From Streptomyces bicolor (GTDB lineage: Bacteria > Actinomycetota > Actinomycetes > Streptomycetales > Streptomycetaceae): a stretch of 64,000 nucleotides of DNA. This document shows positions 8,516-16,305 of this stretch, piece after piece. Position 1 is the stretch's first letter. Each line of letters opens with the position of its first letter. The notes under the pieces are model-generated. The model did no database searches. It was not told the origin of the DNA and was given only the letters and a program-made list of their open reading frames with translations. The stretch lies in assembly GCF_000719285.1 (NCBI RefSeq), contig NZ_JOFS01000009.1, positions 434,001 to 498,000 of the forward strand, in the 5' to 3' direction. Position numbers and translations under genes: made by a program.

Positions 8516-9283
8516 ATGCACGACATCCAGAACGAGACTGACACCCGCGGCATCGAGATCGACGATGTTGGCATCAGCGGCCTGCGCTACCCGCTGTACT
8601 TCGAGGACGGCCACCTCCGCCAGGAGGGCATCGCCGAGATCGACGTGACCGTGCGGCTCCAGCATGACCGCCGGGGCACCCACATGAGCCGCATGGTGGC
8701 TCTCGTCCACGAGCACCTTCGCCGGTTCGATCCGCGCAGGCTGCCGCACGTGCTGAAAGTCGGTGCGGACCTCCTGGATGCACCGGCGCTCGCGGTGTCG
8801 GTAGCCGTCCCGCTGAGCACGACCGTAGTCGCGCCAGCGACTGGCTCCGAGTCGTACCAGGTCCACGATGTCCGGTTCGACGGCCGCTGGGACGACGGAG
8901 ACACGACGGTTATCACGTCGGTTACCACCGAGGTCACCAGTCTGTGTCCGTGCTCGAAAGCGATCTCTGACTACGGCGCCCACAACCAGCGCAGCCGCGT
9001 CACGCTGTCCGTGACAGGGCACGGGGACACTCCCTACCCCTTTGCGGTGCAGCAGGCCGTACGACTCTTGGAACGGTGTGCGTCCGCTCCCGTCGTGCCC
9101 TTGGTAAAGCGTCCGGATGAGCGTGTGCTGACGATGCAGGCGTACGACCACCCTGTGTTCGTCGAAGACATTGCCCGCGAAGTCAGCCACGTCTGCCGCG
9201 AGCGGGGTCTTCGTCACTCGGTGAGGGTCCGCAACCTAGAAAGCATCCATAGCCACGACGCCGTCGCATACGTCGCCGGGTGA
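8516..9283 (+). CDS. folE2: GTP cyclohydrolase IB (FolE2/MptA family)
   Basis: A 255-residue member of the T-fold FolE2/MptA family that opens GTP to dihydroneopterin triphosphate, the first step to preQ0. The diagnostic SLCPCSKAISDYGAHNQRS segment (metal-binding Cys) is near residue 142, and VTVRLQHDRRGTHMSR and ARVSH-like VRVRNLESIHSHDA segments match the family. It is a type IB, zinc-independent enzyme, unlike the housekeeping FolE of folate synthesis, so this gene looks dedicated to the cluster. It is the last gene of queC-queE-queD-folE2. QueF is a possible confusion, but QueF has a different active-site signature that is absent. Confidence 0.92.
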   Translation: MHDIQNETDTRGIEIDDVGISGLRYPLYFEDGHLRQEGIAEIDVTVRLQHDRRGTHMSRMVALVHEHLRRFDPRRLPHVLKVGADLLDAPALAVSVAVPLSTTVVAPATGSESYQVHDVRFDGRWDDGDTTVITSVTTEVTSLCPCSKAISDYGAHNQRSRVTLSVTGHGDTPYPFAVQQAVRLLERCASAPVVPLVKRPDERVLTMQAYDHPVFVEDIAREVSHVCRERGLRHSVRVRNLESIHSHDAVAYVAG

Positions 9284-9352
9284 GCGAGCATCGGGTAGAA
9301 GCCGCTGCGCATCGTTCTGCTCACATCGAGTGGTTGCACGACAGAGCAGTGA

Positions 9353-10186
9353 ATGATGTGGCCCATGCCCTCGCATCCACTGCTGGACGTTGAAGCCGTT
9401 GATCTGTTGGAGCCGTACCTGGAAGACGTGGGCAGCATCTTCCGAGCCTTCCGCGACCAGGACTCTGGCTGCCAGTCTTACGGGGTGGCTGTCGGCGATG
9501 AACGGTGGTTCGTAAAGGGCGCAAACACTCCGCCGGCAGCATCCTCATTACGCCGAGCCGTGGACGTGCACGGCGCAGTGCAGCACTCGGCGATCGTGCC
9601 CCTGCGGCACTACTTCCAACTCGGAGATGGCCTGGCGCTGGTCTACCCCTGGGCCGAGGGTGAGGTCCTATATCACCCCACGACCCATGCACACGGGGGC
9701 CGCGCCGCCCCAGACAGCCCGATGGCCCGGTTTCGCAGGCTGCCTGTCCCCGACATTCTGCGGGCGATGGACGAGGTCCTGGACGCACACCTGGCTGTCG
9801 AGCAGGCGGGGTTGGTCGCGGTCGATCTCTATGACGGATGCTTCCTGTACGACTTCGAAGCACACCGCATGGTCTTATGTGATCTGGATGAGTACCGGTT
9901 TGGGCCCTTCATCCTGGAAGAGGAAAGGCTCCCAGGGTCACGGCGCTACATGGCGCCCGAAGAGTTCATCAGGGGCTCGACCATCGACATTCGCACGACC
10001 GTATTCGTGCTTGGCCGCGCGCTGCGTCTACTCCTGGACGCCGGTGATGAGGAGCAGGCGTGGCGCGGCTCTCGTGCTCAGCTGGCCGTGATTCAGCGTG
10101 CGACGGCCGACGATCCCGCTCATCGGTTCGGCTCTGTCGAGGCGTTGACGCAGGCATGGCGTGGCGTCTGGGGTCTCGACAGTTGA
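9353..10186 (+). CDS. Protein-kinase-like protein with altered catalytic loop
   Basis: A 277-residue protein with the layout of a Ser/Thr protein kinase: an N-terminal ATP-lobe region (GVAVGDERWFVKGAN, with a lysine in the VAIK position), a catalytic-loop region LVAVDLYDGCFLYD, a metal-binding region LCDLDEYRFGPF, an APE-like MAPEEF and a C-terminal helical lobe. The usual HRD is replaced by AVDLYD and DFG by DLD, so the activity may be atypical or lost. It lies 69 nt after folE2 on the same strand, with no clear terminator between, so co-transcription with the preQ0 operon is possible. A member of the regulatory kinases of phage-defence islands is an alternative reading; I cannot prove either. 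Confidence 0.65.
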   Translation: MMWPMPSHPLLDVEAVDLLEPYLEDVGSIFRAFRDQDSGCQSYGVAVGDERWFVKGANTPPAASSLRRAVDVHGAVQHSAIVPLRHYFQLGDGLALVYPWAEGEVLYHPTTHAHGGRAAPDSPMARFRRLPVPDILRAMDEVLDAHLAVEQAGLVAVDLYDGCFLYDFEAHRMVLCDLDEYRFGPFILEEERLPGSRRYMAPEEFIRGSTIDIRTTVFVLGRALRLLLDAGDEEQAWRGSRAQLAVIQRATADDPAHRFGSVEALTQAWRGVWGLDS

Positions 10187-10363
10187 TTTCTAAGGTTCGG
10201 CGACTGAGCTGAGCGAGTGCACAGCCGAGGAGGGTGCATGCCATCTTCGTTGTCCGACGAGACTGCGGTCCCCGAATCTTCGGGTAGCTCGTCGGGCCTG
10301 GCCTGAGACAGCCCTGGCAGGTTGTGGCCAGGATCCCGCTGAGACCGTGGACGGCCATCGTCC

Positions 10364-11350
10364 TCAGAGCCGCCAGCGCCGGCGATCCGCGAGCCATCGC
10401 AGAGTTACCTCGCCACACCATGTCTGGTGCTGGCGAATGTAAGGGGACCAGTCCGCCGGTGGCTGCGCGCCGGAGACCAGGAAGAAGCCCGAGAGGGCGG
10501 CGAGCACAGCATCGAGCTGTTCGCCGTTCACTCCTCGAGCCGTGGGATGGGTCTGGAAGAGGGCGGTGGCATCGTGGCCGTCCGCGTACGCGGTGGCCAG
10601 GAGCAGTACGAGGTCGAACCAGCTGGCGCCGAGGCAGGGCCAGTTCCAGTCGCAGATCCATGCGGTCCCGTGGGCGTCGATGAGAACATTGTCCTGACGC
10701 AGGTCGTGGTGCAGGACGGCGTTGCCGGCCACCGCTGGTCGCCATGCTGATTCCAGCTCAGCCAACGCATCCAGCTTGTCGAAAGGCACCCAGTCGGGAA
10801 GGGAAACCTTCGGGCTGGGCGCACCGGAGGCTACGGTGCGCCAGTCGTCGAAGTCGCCGCCGTCACCGACCGGCTTCAGACCAACCTGTTGAAGTTGCTC
10901 GGACGGTTCCGCGAGAGCCTCGGCGGTGACAGCGTAAGTGGCAAGGGTGAGGTTGAGGTCGTCGGTCGTCCACGGCGCGGCAGGCATACGTCCTCCTTCG
11001 ACCGCGTCAAAGGCGATCACGAGCCACCCTTCTTGCTCGTCCAGCCACCGGATGCGGGGAGCTGGAACGGCCGACGGGAGCGCCTCGTTGATCAGTGCCT
11101 CGCGCCGGTAGCATTCGGCCACCACCGTGTTGGTCCGGGCGTCGACAGCTTTGACGAACTGGGAGCCGTGAGTGCCCTCGACCACGGCTGCGTACCCGCT
11201 GGTGAAGCCGCCCCCGGCGCTCTCCTCGGCGTGTACGGCACCGCCGAGATGGCGTTCGATGAGATCGCGTACCTGTTGCGGAAGCTGTGACCAGCGCGGG
11301 CGCGCGGCGGTGGAATCGTATTGAAGCCGCGGGGTGAGGATCTTCGGCAT
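10364..11350 (-). CDS. Aminoglycoside phosphotransferase-family protein
   Basis: A 328-residue APH/choline-kinase-fold enzyme. The Brenner motif is LHHDLRQDNVLID (catalytic Asp in HxDLxxDN), followed by the metal-binding ICDWNWPCLG, and the N-lobe has an FVKAVDA lysine motif near residue 70. Aromatic-rich C-terminal helices follow. Such proteins are common, highly diverse kinases in Streptomyces and most do not act on aminoglycosides; the substrate cannot be read from the sequence. It is convergent with the protein-kinase-like gene to its left and stands alone as a transcription unit. Confidence 0.8.
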   Translation of the reverse strand: MPKILTPRLQYDSTAARPRWSQLPQQVRDLIERHLGGAVHAEESAGGGFTSGYAAVVEGTHGSQFVKAVDARTNTVVAECYRREALINEALPSAVPAPRIRWLDEQEGWLVIAFDAVEGGRMPAAPWTTDDLNLTLATYAVTAEALAEPSEQLQQVGLKPVGDGGDFDDWRTVASGAPSPKVSLPDWVPFDKLDALAELESAWRPAVAGNAVLHHDLRQDNVLIDAHGTAWICDWNWPCLGASWFDLVLLLATAYADGHDATALFQTHPTARGVNGEQLDAVLAALSGFFLVSGAQPPADWSPYIRQHQTWCGEVTLRWLADRRRWRL

Positions 11351-11463
11351 GCAGTCAGGGTGAAGGAACGCTCGACAGCGCGCGACAGGTTTCCTGCTGA
11401 TTTCTGATCGTCAGCGGCGCGCGTTTCCCCTGAATCGTGGAGTTCTCATGCTGGGTACCAAGG

Positions 11464-11913
11464 TCAGGAGACGGCATACAGAGGCAGGGCCGGCATGACC
11501 TGGGCAGGAAGGAGCATCGGTCCTGTGAGGTCAGCGGGTGCGTCCAGGCCGTCCAGGAGCACGATGATCCGGTCGATGTTGATGAGGCGCCGCTGCCCGG
11601 ACTCCAGCATCGACAGGAACGACTGGCTCAACCCCGTTAGGAGAGCCATGTCCTCCTGGCGGAGATGGCCGCGCTCTCGTACGAGTTGGCAGAGTCTGCC
11701 GAAGTCCCTCTGGAGTAGGGCGTCTTTGACGTCCTGGTGAGACCAGACCTGAGCGGGGACAGAGGGGCGAGCCGGATGGGCTGCTGTCCTACTGCGGTTG
11801 CAGCCGGAGCAGATGCTGTCGTTGTTGTACCGGCTCAGGCGGCACCCGCAGGTGGAACACCGGCGACTGGCGCGCGCGGTTGCAGTTACCTCGGTGGTTC
11901 GCGGCCCCGACAC
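11464..11913 (-). CDS. Short zinc-ribbon/helix-turn-helix regulator, paralogue A
   Basis: A 149-residue protein. I choose the GTG at 11913 because GAGGGGG precedes it and the N-terminal VSGPRTTE matches the start of paralogue C. Order of parts: a four-cysteine ribbon CSTCGCRLSRYNNDSICSGC, an Arg/Pro linker, and an XRE-type HTH with LRQEDMALLTGLSQSFLSML as recognition helix region. The protein ends shortly after ELTGPML-like ADLTGPMLL. Two other genes in this window (near 15.6 and 36.0 kb) share the same layout and end at the same place, so the short length looks natural. Likely a DNA-binding repressor or co-regulator; targets unknown. Confidence 0.75.
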   Translation of the reverse strand: MSGPRTTEVTATARASRRCSTCGCRLSRYNNDSICSGCNRSRTAAHPARPSVPAQVWSHQDVKDALLQRDFGRLCQLVRERGHLRQEDMALLTGLSQSFLSMLESGQRRLINIDRIIVLLDGLDAPADLTGPMLLPAQVMPALPLYAVS

Positions 11914-12133
11914 CCTGATCGTCCCCCTCGTCGAGTGTTCAACTTTTGGGCTCCGGCCAGTGCTCTGCCGGAGGGGCCAATCACATCTGCGATCAGTACC
12001 GCGGAGTATCACTGGGGCTTGGTGAAGCCGCTCAACATCGGGCGACGTGACTTTTCAACATCCGCTTACACATGGGTTCGCACGGGGCAGACTTAGAGTC
12101 CCGATCATGGTGAGTAATGGGCAGGCGGTAGGC

Positions 12134-13147
12134 ATGGCGAAGAGTCGCGCGGGGTGGCGTCCGGACCAGCTTCGCGCCATGCGCGAAGCACATGGTCTGA
12201 CGCTTGAGGGTGCCGGTGAGCGGCTACGTGAAGTGGCGCGCGCCGCTGGACTCACTGTGCCGGCAGCAAACTTTCAGACTCTGTGGCAGCACGAGCAGGG
12301 CGAGGTCTACCCCGGCCCCCACTACCGCAGGGCCTACTGCCTTCTCTACCGGTCCACCGAGCCCGAGTTGGGGTTTCGGAAGGCCCTGCCGGGCGAGCAG
12401 ACGCAGTTGAAGCTCACCCCAGCGCAGGTGGAGCCTCTCGGCGACCACGTACTGGCCGTCGAGCGCGCGGTGCTGCAGATCGCTCCAGGCGACGACGCCG
12501 GCAACGACGGTCAGGAGGTTCAGCAGCGGATCATTGACGCGTGGAAACGTCGCCACACAGGCGGCGACCCGAATCGGCCAACCCTGTTGATGGTGGGTGG
12601 CTTCGCCGGAAGCGGGAAGTCGGAGTTCTCGAGGTTCATTTCACGGCTCACCGGGTGGCCCGTTCTCGACAAAGACCCCATCACGCGTCCGCTCGTTGAA
12701 CGTCTACTTGTCGAGATGGGAAGCGACCCAAATGACCGCCACTCCCAGGTGTATCGGGAGAAGGTGCGGCCTTTGGAGTACCAATGCCTGCTGGAGACCG
12801 CCTATGCCAACGTCGACTGTTCGATCAGCACGGTGCTCACCGCACCGTTCGTGGCTGAAGTGAACGACGTGCAGTGGATGCGCCGGCTGATCAACCGCTG
12901 TGAGGCACGGGGCGTGACCGTGGCGGTCATCTGGATCCGGTGCGACCTGGAGACTATGCACGAGTACATCAGCTTCCGTTCAGCAGCCCGCGACAGCTGG
13001 AAGTTGCAGAACTGGGAGGAGTACGCCTCGACCGTGGATCCGGAACTACGACCAGCTGTACCGCACTTGATGGTGGACAACCGTCTCGGCGCGGCCATAT
13101 CCCTCACTGATCAGGTTCGGCAGATCTTTGGGACGGTATTCGCATGA
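12134..13147 (+). CDS. HTH-domain protein fused to a P-loop (zeta-toxin/AAA-like) kinase
   Basis: A 337-residue two-domain protein. Residues about 8-75 form an XRE-like HTH (RAMREAHGLTLEGAGERLRE ... LWQHEQGEVYPG); residues about 155-330 hold a kinase with Walker A GGFAGSGKSEFSR, then DKDPITRPLVERLL, and a WIRCDLETMHEY lid-like segment. The kinase resembles zeta-toxin/chloramphenicol-phosphotransferase-type P-loop kinases acting on small molecules. ATG at 12107 is an alternative start; neither has a strong Shine-Dalgarno. Its stop overlaps the next gene by ATGA, so the two kinases are co-translated. A nucleotide- or nucleoside-phosphorylating regulator is one guess; no substrate is visible. 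Confidence 0.75.
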   Translation: MAKSRAGWRPDQLRAMREAHGLTLEGAGERLREVARAAGLTVPAANFQTLWQHEQGEVYPGPHYRRAYCLLYRSTEPELGFRKALPGEQTQLKLTPAQVEPLGDHVLAVERAVLQIAPGDDAGNDGQEVQQRIIDAWKRRHTGGDPNRPTLLMVGGFAGSGKSEFSRFISRLTGWPVLDKDPITRPLVERLLVEMGSDPNDRHSQVYREKVRPLEYQCLLETAYANVDCSISTVLTAPFVAEVNDVQWMRRLINRCEARGVTVAVIWIRCDLETMHEYISFRSAARDSWKLQNWEEYASTVDPELRPAVPHLMVDNRLGAAISLTDQVRQIFGTVFA

Positions 13148-13695
13148 ACCGGGGCATCCTGTTGTACGGTCCTCCCGCATCCGGAAAGGACACCGTCACA
13201 GCGGCGCTGTGCGAACTCAACGACGCATATTGTGCGTTCACGCGCCTGAAGATTGGCAGTGGCCGCACCCATGGCTACCGGATGGGTTCGGCTGATCAGC
13301 TCACAGAGCTGGAGGCGCGCGGGGAGGTGATCTACCGCAACGATAGGTACGGCAACATCTACCTCGTGGACCGACCCGGCCTCGTCCAGGCCACGCAGGA
13401 GGGGCGCATCCCCATCCTCCATCTAGGGCAGATTGCAGGCCTTGAGGCGGTGGTGGAGAAGTTCGCCGCGTCGTGGACCAGTGTGCTGCTGTGGTGTTCG
13501 AGGGAAAGCACCGAGATTCGATCCAAGGGGCGCGGCGATAGCGACACGGAGGCCCGCCTGACAGCCTGGGACGCTACAGCCGAGGACGTCAAGGCGAGCC
13601 CGGATTTCGCCTGGGATCTGCAGCTCGATACTGAGGCAATGTCCCCCGCAGAGGCGGCACAAGAGATTGATCTTCTGACTCGACGAGCTATTTGA
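13144..13695 (+). CDS. P-loop kinase of guanylate-kinase type
   Basis: A 183-residue protein beginning with ILLYGPPASGKDTVTAAL, a Walker A motif, and followed by FTRLKIGSGRTHGYRMG, GEVIYRNDRYGNIY and ILHLGQIAGLEAV, the order of segments seen in guanylate-kinase-like enzymes. The lid region (REIRSKGRGDSDTEARL-like) has several arginines. It overlaps the HTH-kinase gene by ATGA and ends 11 nt before the convergent dehydrogenase gene. Two stacked kinases in one operon suggest sequential phosphorylation of a nucleotide-like substrate, but this is inference. Confidence 0.75.
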   Translation: MNRGILLYGPPASGKDTVTAALCELNDAYCAFTRLKIGSGRTHGYRMGSADQLTELEARGEVIYRNDRYGNIYLVDRPGLVQATQEGRIPILHLGQIAGLEAVVEKFAASWTSVLLWCSRESTEIRSKGRGDSDTEARLTAWDATAEDVKASPDFAWDLQLDTEAMSPAEAAQEIDLLTRRAI

Positions 13696-13706
13696 TCACG
13701 AGGGCA

Positions 13707-14579
13707 CTACGGTTCGTCGCGTTCCCCGCAGTCGTGGTCGACGCAGAGGTGCGAGAGGGCCTCGTCGATGGTGAGCTCGCGCTCTCGGGCGCCCGACCAC
13801 CGGCTGAGGACTCGGCTGGCTGCACGCATCAGGTCGTCCGGCAGCCCGGCCTCCCGCAGCAGGGCTGCTGCATCGTCGAGTTCCGGGCCCCAGCGCCAGG
13901 CGCGGGACGCTGTCTTGGGGATGTAGTCGATCTCGGTCAGGTAGCTGCCGCCCCGTTTGCCTGCGATCTCAAGGAGTTCGCCGGCAACGCCGCTGGCATC
14001 GGCGACGCCGTAGGCGAGCGCCGCCAGGACACGGGAGGCCTTCTGATAGCTCGAGTACGACAGCTTCAGCGCGGAGGCGGCCCCTACCTCGGCGCCTAGC
14101 ACTTTGGTCTTCACATCACTCTCGCTGAACAAGGCCGTGGCCCGGATACAGCCGTCCGGGTTTCCGGACAGATACAGCGTGGGCTGCTTGCCGCCAGTCG
14201 GCGGGGAGCCGACTACCGCACCGTCGATGACTACCGCGCCGGGGAGAAGCTCTGCGACATCCTTGACGCGGCGCGGTGTGATCGCGTTCGCCTCGATGTA
14301 CAACTGGCCGTCGAGCTCGCAGGCAGCCACCTGCTGTGCGACGTCCACCGCAGCCGCAGGCGGGCACAGAGACAACAGCACGTCGGCGCGCGCCACCAGC
14401 TGCCCAAGGTTCTGAACGCCTTCGAGGCCGGCGTTCTCGGCGCGGGCTAGGGAGCGGCTGCTGCGGCCGTCCGTGCACCACAGCACCCGCACGTTCTGCC
14501 TGCGCAGCTGGGCACCGAAGGCAGCGCCCATGCTGCCTGGGTGCAGCAGCCCAACTGTGATCATTTGCGAATCCGTCAC
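13707..14579 (-). CDS. NAD(P)-binding dehydrogenase, 6-phosphogluconate dehydrogenase/imine-reductase-like
   Basis: A 290-residue beta-hydroxyacid-dehydrogenase-type protein. The Rossmann motif is VGLLHPGSMGAAFGAQL (residues 8-24), the substrate loop is VIDGAVVGSPPTGG, and the mid-protein lysine lies in ALKLSYSSYQKAS, in place of the usual catalytic GxxGxGxxxK. The C-terminal domain has a DUF1932-like helical pattern. The start is GTG; an ATG five codons later is possible. It lies 7 nt after a HAD phosphatase on the same strand, so the two form an operon. It could reduce an imine or oxidise a 3-hydroxyacid; substrate unknown. Confidence 0.75.
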   Translation of the reverse strand: MTDSQMITVGLLHPGSMGAAFGAQLRRQNVRVLWCTDGRSSRSLARAENAGLEGVQNLGQLVARADVLLSLCPPAAAVDVAQQVAACELDGQLYIEANAITPRRVKDVAELLPGAVVIDGAVVGSPPTGGKQPTLYLSGNPDGCIRATALFSESDVKTKVLGAEVGAASALKLSYSSYQKASRVLAALAYGVADASGVAGELLEIAGKRGGSYLTEIDYIPKTASRAWRWGPELDDAAALLREAGLPDDLMRAASRVLSRWSGARERELTIDEALSHLCVDHDCGERDEP

Positions 14580-14586
14580 GATGCCC

Positions 14587-15237
14587 TCAGCTCGCGGTGG
14601 TGAGCAGCAGCTTGATCGCTTGGCATGCGTCAGCGGTGATGTGCGCCGGGACTATGTCTCCTTCGGGCCAGGGCCTGCTGCCGCTGATCCAGATGGTGCG
14701 TAGTCCGGCGGCCCTGCCGCCGCGGATATCTGTCTCCACGCCGTCACCCACCACCCAACCGCCGAGCGCAAGATCGGCTCCACATGCAGCAGCTGCCTTC
14801 TCGAAGATCGTTACGTCCGGTTTCCGTTCGCCGACTGCCTCTGAGGTGCACACTGCATCAACATGATCGGCGACCCCTGAGGCGGTTGCTTTCGCTGTCT
14901 GGATCTCTGTCCCGCCGTTCGTGGCGACGACCACCTTCCAGCCGGCGCTTCTGAGCATGGCCAGGCCGTCGAGCACTCCGGGAAAGCAGGTGACGGAACG
15001 TGCCATGTGGGCGCAGTAGTCGCGCCAGAGCGTCTCGGGCGAAGGGGCAAGTCCAAACTGTGCGCGAATCACCTCGAAAGTTGAGGGGCAGCAACGCTCA
15101 CGCATGAACTGGAGTAGGCGTACGCGGCCGTGGTCGTCCAGAGCGTGGTGGGCGGAGAAGGCTGAGACCCAATCGGCAAGGGGGCCTTGACGGTCAACGA
15201 GGGTGTTGTCGAGGTCGAAGATCACCAGCTGCTGCAT
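14587..15237 (-). CDS. HAD-family phosphatase
   Basis: A 216-residue haloacid-dehalogenase-superfamily hydrolase with motif I FDLDNTLVD (nucleophile Asp8, acid Asp10), motif II VVATNGGTE, and motif IV VVGDGVETDIRGG, with a helical C1 cap, i.e. a small-molecule phosphatase such as phosphoglycolate phosphatase-like proteins. It is the first gene of a two-gene operon with the dehydrogenase downstream. Nothing in the sequence specifies the substrate. Confidence 0.85.
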   Translation of the reverse strand: MQQLVIFDLDNTLVDRQGPLADWVSAFSAHHALDDHGRVRLLQFMRERCCPSTFEVIRAQFGLAPSPETLWRDYCAHMARSVTCFPGVLDGLAMLRSAGWKVVVATNGGTEIQTAKATASGVADHVDAVCTSEAVGERKPDVTIFEKAAAACGADLALGGWVVGDGVETDIRGGRAAGLRTIWISGSRPWPEGDIVPAHITADACQAIKLLLTTAS

Positions 15238-15414
15238 GGAGGCCGACCCTACGGGAGGCTATGAGTCATCGGATACACAGGCGTACGTCAGCGGTCTCAG
15301 GCGCGCCCGCTCTCGTTCACAGCACATCCGAGCAGTATCCCCTGGGGCTCGGCAGCGGAAAGCTTCGCGCGCAGGCGTCGCCTCGACGGCACACCGATCG
15401 CCACCGACCGCGTC

Positions 15415-15873
15415 CTACAACGGCGGATGCCCCAATGGCCCCATGGGTTTGTCCTGGAGTGGAGCGGGGTGCGCTGAGGTCCGCAGCATGGGGCCAGTGA
15501 GCTCGATCGGCACATCAAGGCCATCGAGCAGCATGATGATCTTGTCGATGTTGGTGAGCCGCCGTACGCCCGATTCCAGCATCGACAGAAACGGCTGACC
15601 GAGCCCGGTCAGCGCGGCCAGGTCTTCTTGCCGTAACCCTCCAAGGCGACGGACCAGCACGCAGAAGGTCCCAAAGTCCCGCAGGGCGAGCGCCTGTTGA
15701 ATCTCGGCATCGGACCAGACATGCGTCAGCGTCGGTGGCTCTTGTGTCCGGCGGATGCACACCGCACAGGACGTCTCATCGTTGTAGCGGCTGAGGTGGC
15801 ACCCGCACCCGTTGCACCGGCGCGCCTGTCGGGAGCGAGGCGCCTCGAAGGTAGGTACCGCCGATACAGACAC
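15415..15873 (-). CDS. Short zinc-ribbon/helix-turn-helix regulator, paralogue B
   Basis: A 152-residue protein of the same layout as paralogue A: ribbon CNGCGCHLSRYNDETSCAVC, linker, then HTH LRQEDLAALTGLGQPFLSML and LLDGLDVPIELTGPML. GTG at 15873, with GGAGGAG just upstream, is the chosen start. The C-terminal tail after the HTH is about 22 residues with no recognisable domain. It sits right of the HAD/dehydrogenase operon and left of the long HTH-TPR regulator. Confidence 0.75.
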   Translation of the reverse strand: MSVSAVPTFEAPRSRQARRCNGCGCHLSRYNDETSCAVCIRRTQEPPTLTHVWSDAEIQQALALRDFGTFCVLVRRLGGLRQEDLAALTGLGQPFLSMLESGVRRLTNIDKIIMLLDGLDVPIELTGPMLRTSAHPAPLQDKPMGPLGHPPL

Positions 15874-16305
15874 ATCTCCTCCGTTTGGTGGGCATTCCCT
15901 CGCGGCCAGACTCTGGGACGACTGGTGGGGCCATCGCGGGTAAAGGACCATGACATCGGCGACTGGGCAGCCTGAGGCCTCACGGACTCGCCGAAGATAC
16001 GGAGGTCCGGACGGCGGCGCCGCGATGAGCGAGTTCGGCGGCCCGGCCGAGCCGCAGTGCGCACACGGGAGCGCCCTCTGAGTACGAGCTGAAAACCCGA
16101 GAGAGCAAGACCATGCCGACCACTGACCTGCGCTGAGTGCTCGTCAAGTTCATGACCAGAAGCCTCGGATAGGAGACGATGACCAGGCGAGGGCCTGATC
16201 CGGACCCCTGGCGGACCGCATGCGGACCAGAACGGGACCAAGACCGGCAGCTCTCTGAAAGCGCGGGAACCTGACGATGCAGACCACGTAGCAGGGGGCA
16301 ACGCT
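15874..16305. other. Gene-free intergenic region
   Basis: About 430 bp between divergent regulators. I see no open frame with a convincing start or codon bias, no RNA gene and no obvious repeat. It must carry the promoter of the HTH-TPR gene, whose ATG is preceded by AGCAGGGGG. Confidence 0.5.

Noticed and set aside
8150..9217. 355-codon minus-strand frame across queD and folE2
   Set aside because: Overlaps two firmly identified genes on the other strand and contains only low-complexity, Arg/Val/Asp-rich text.
12007..12020. AGTATCACTGG as a third copy of the palindromic site
   Set aside because: It matches only half of the palindrome and lacks the symmetric arm.
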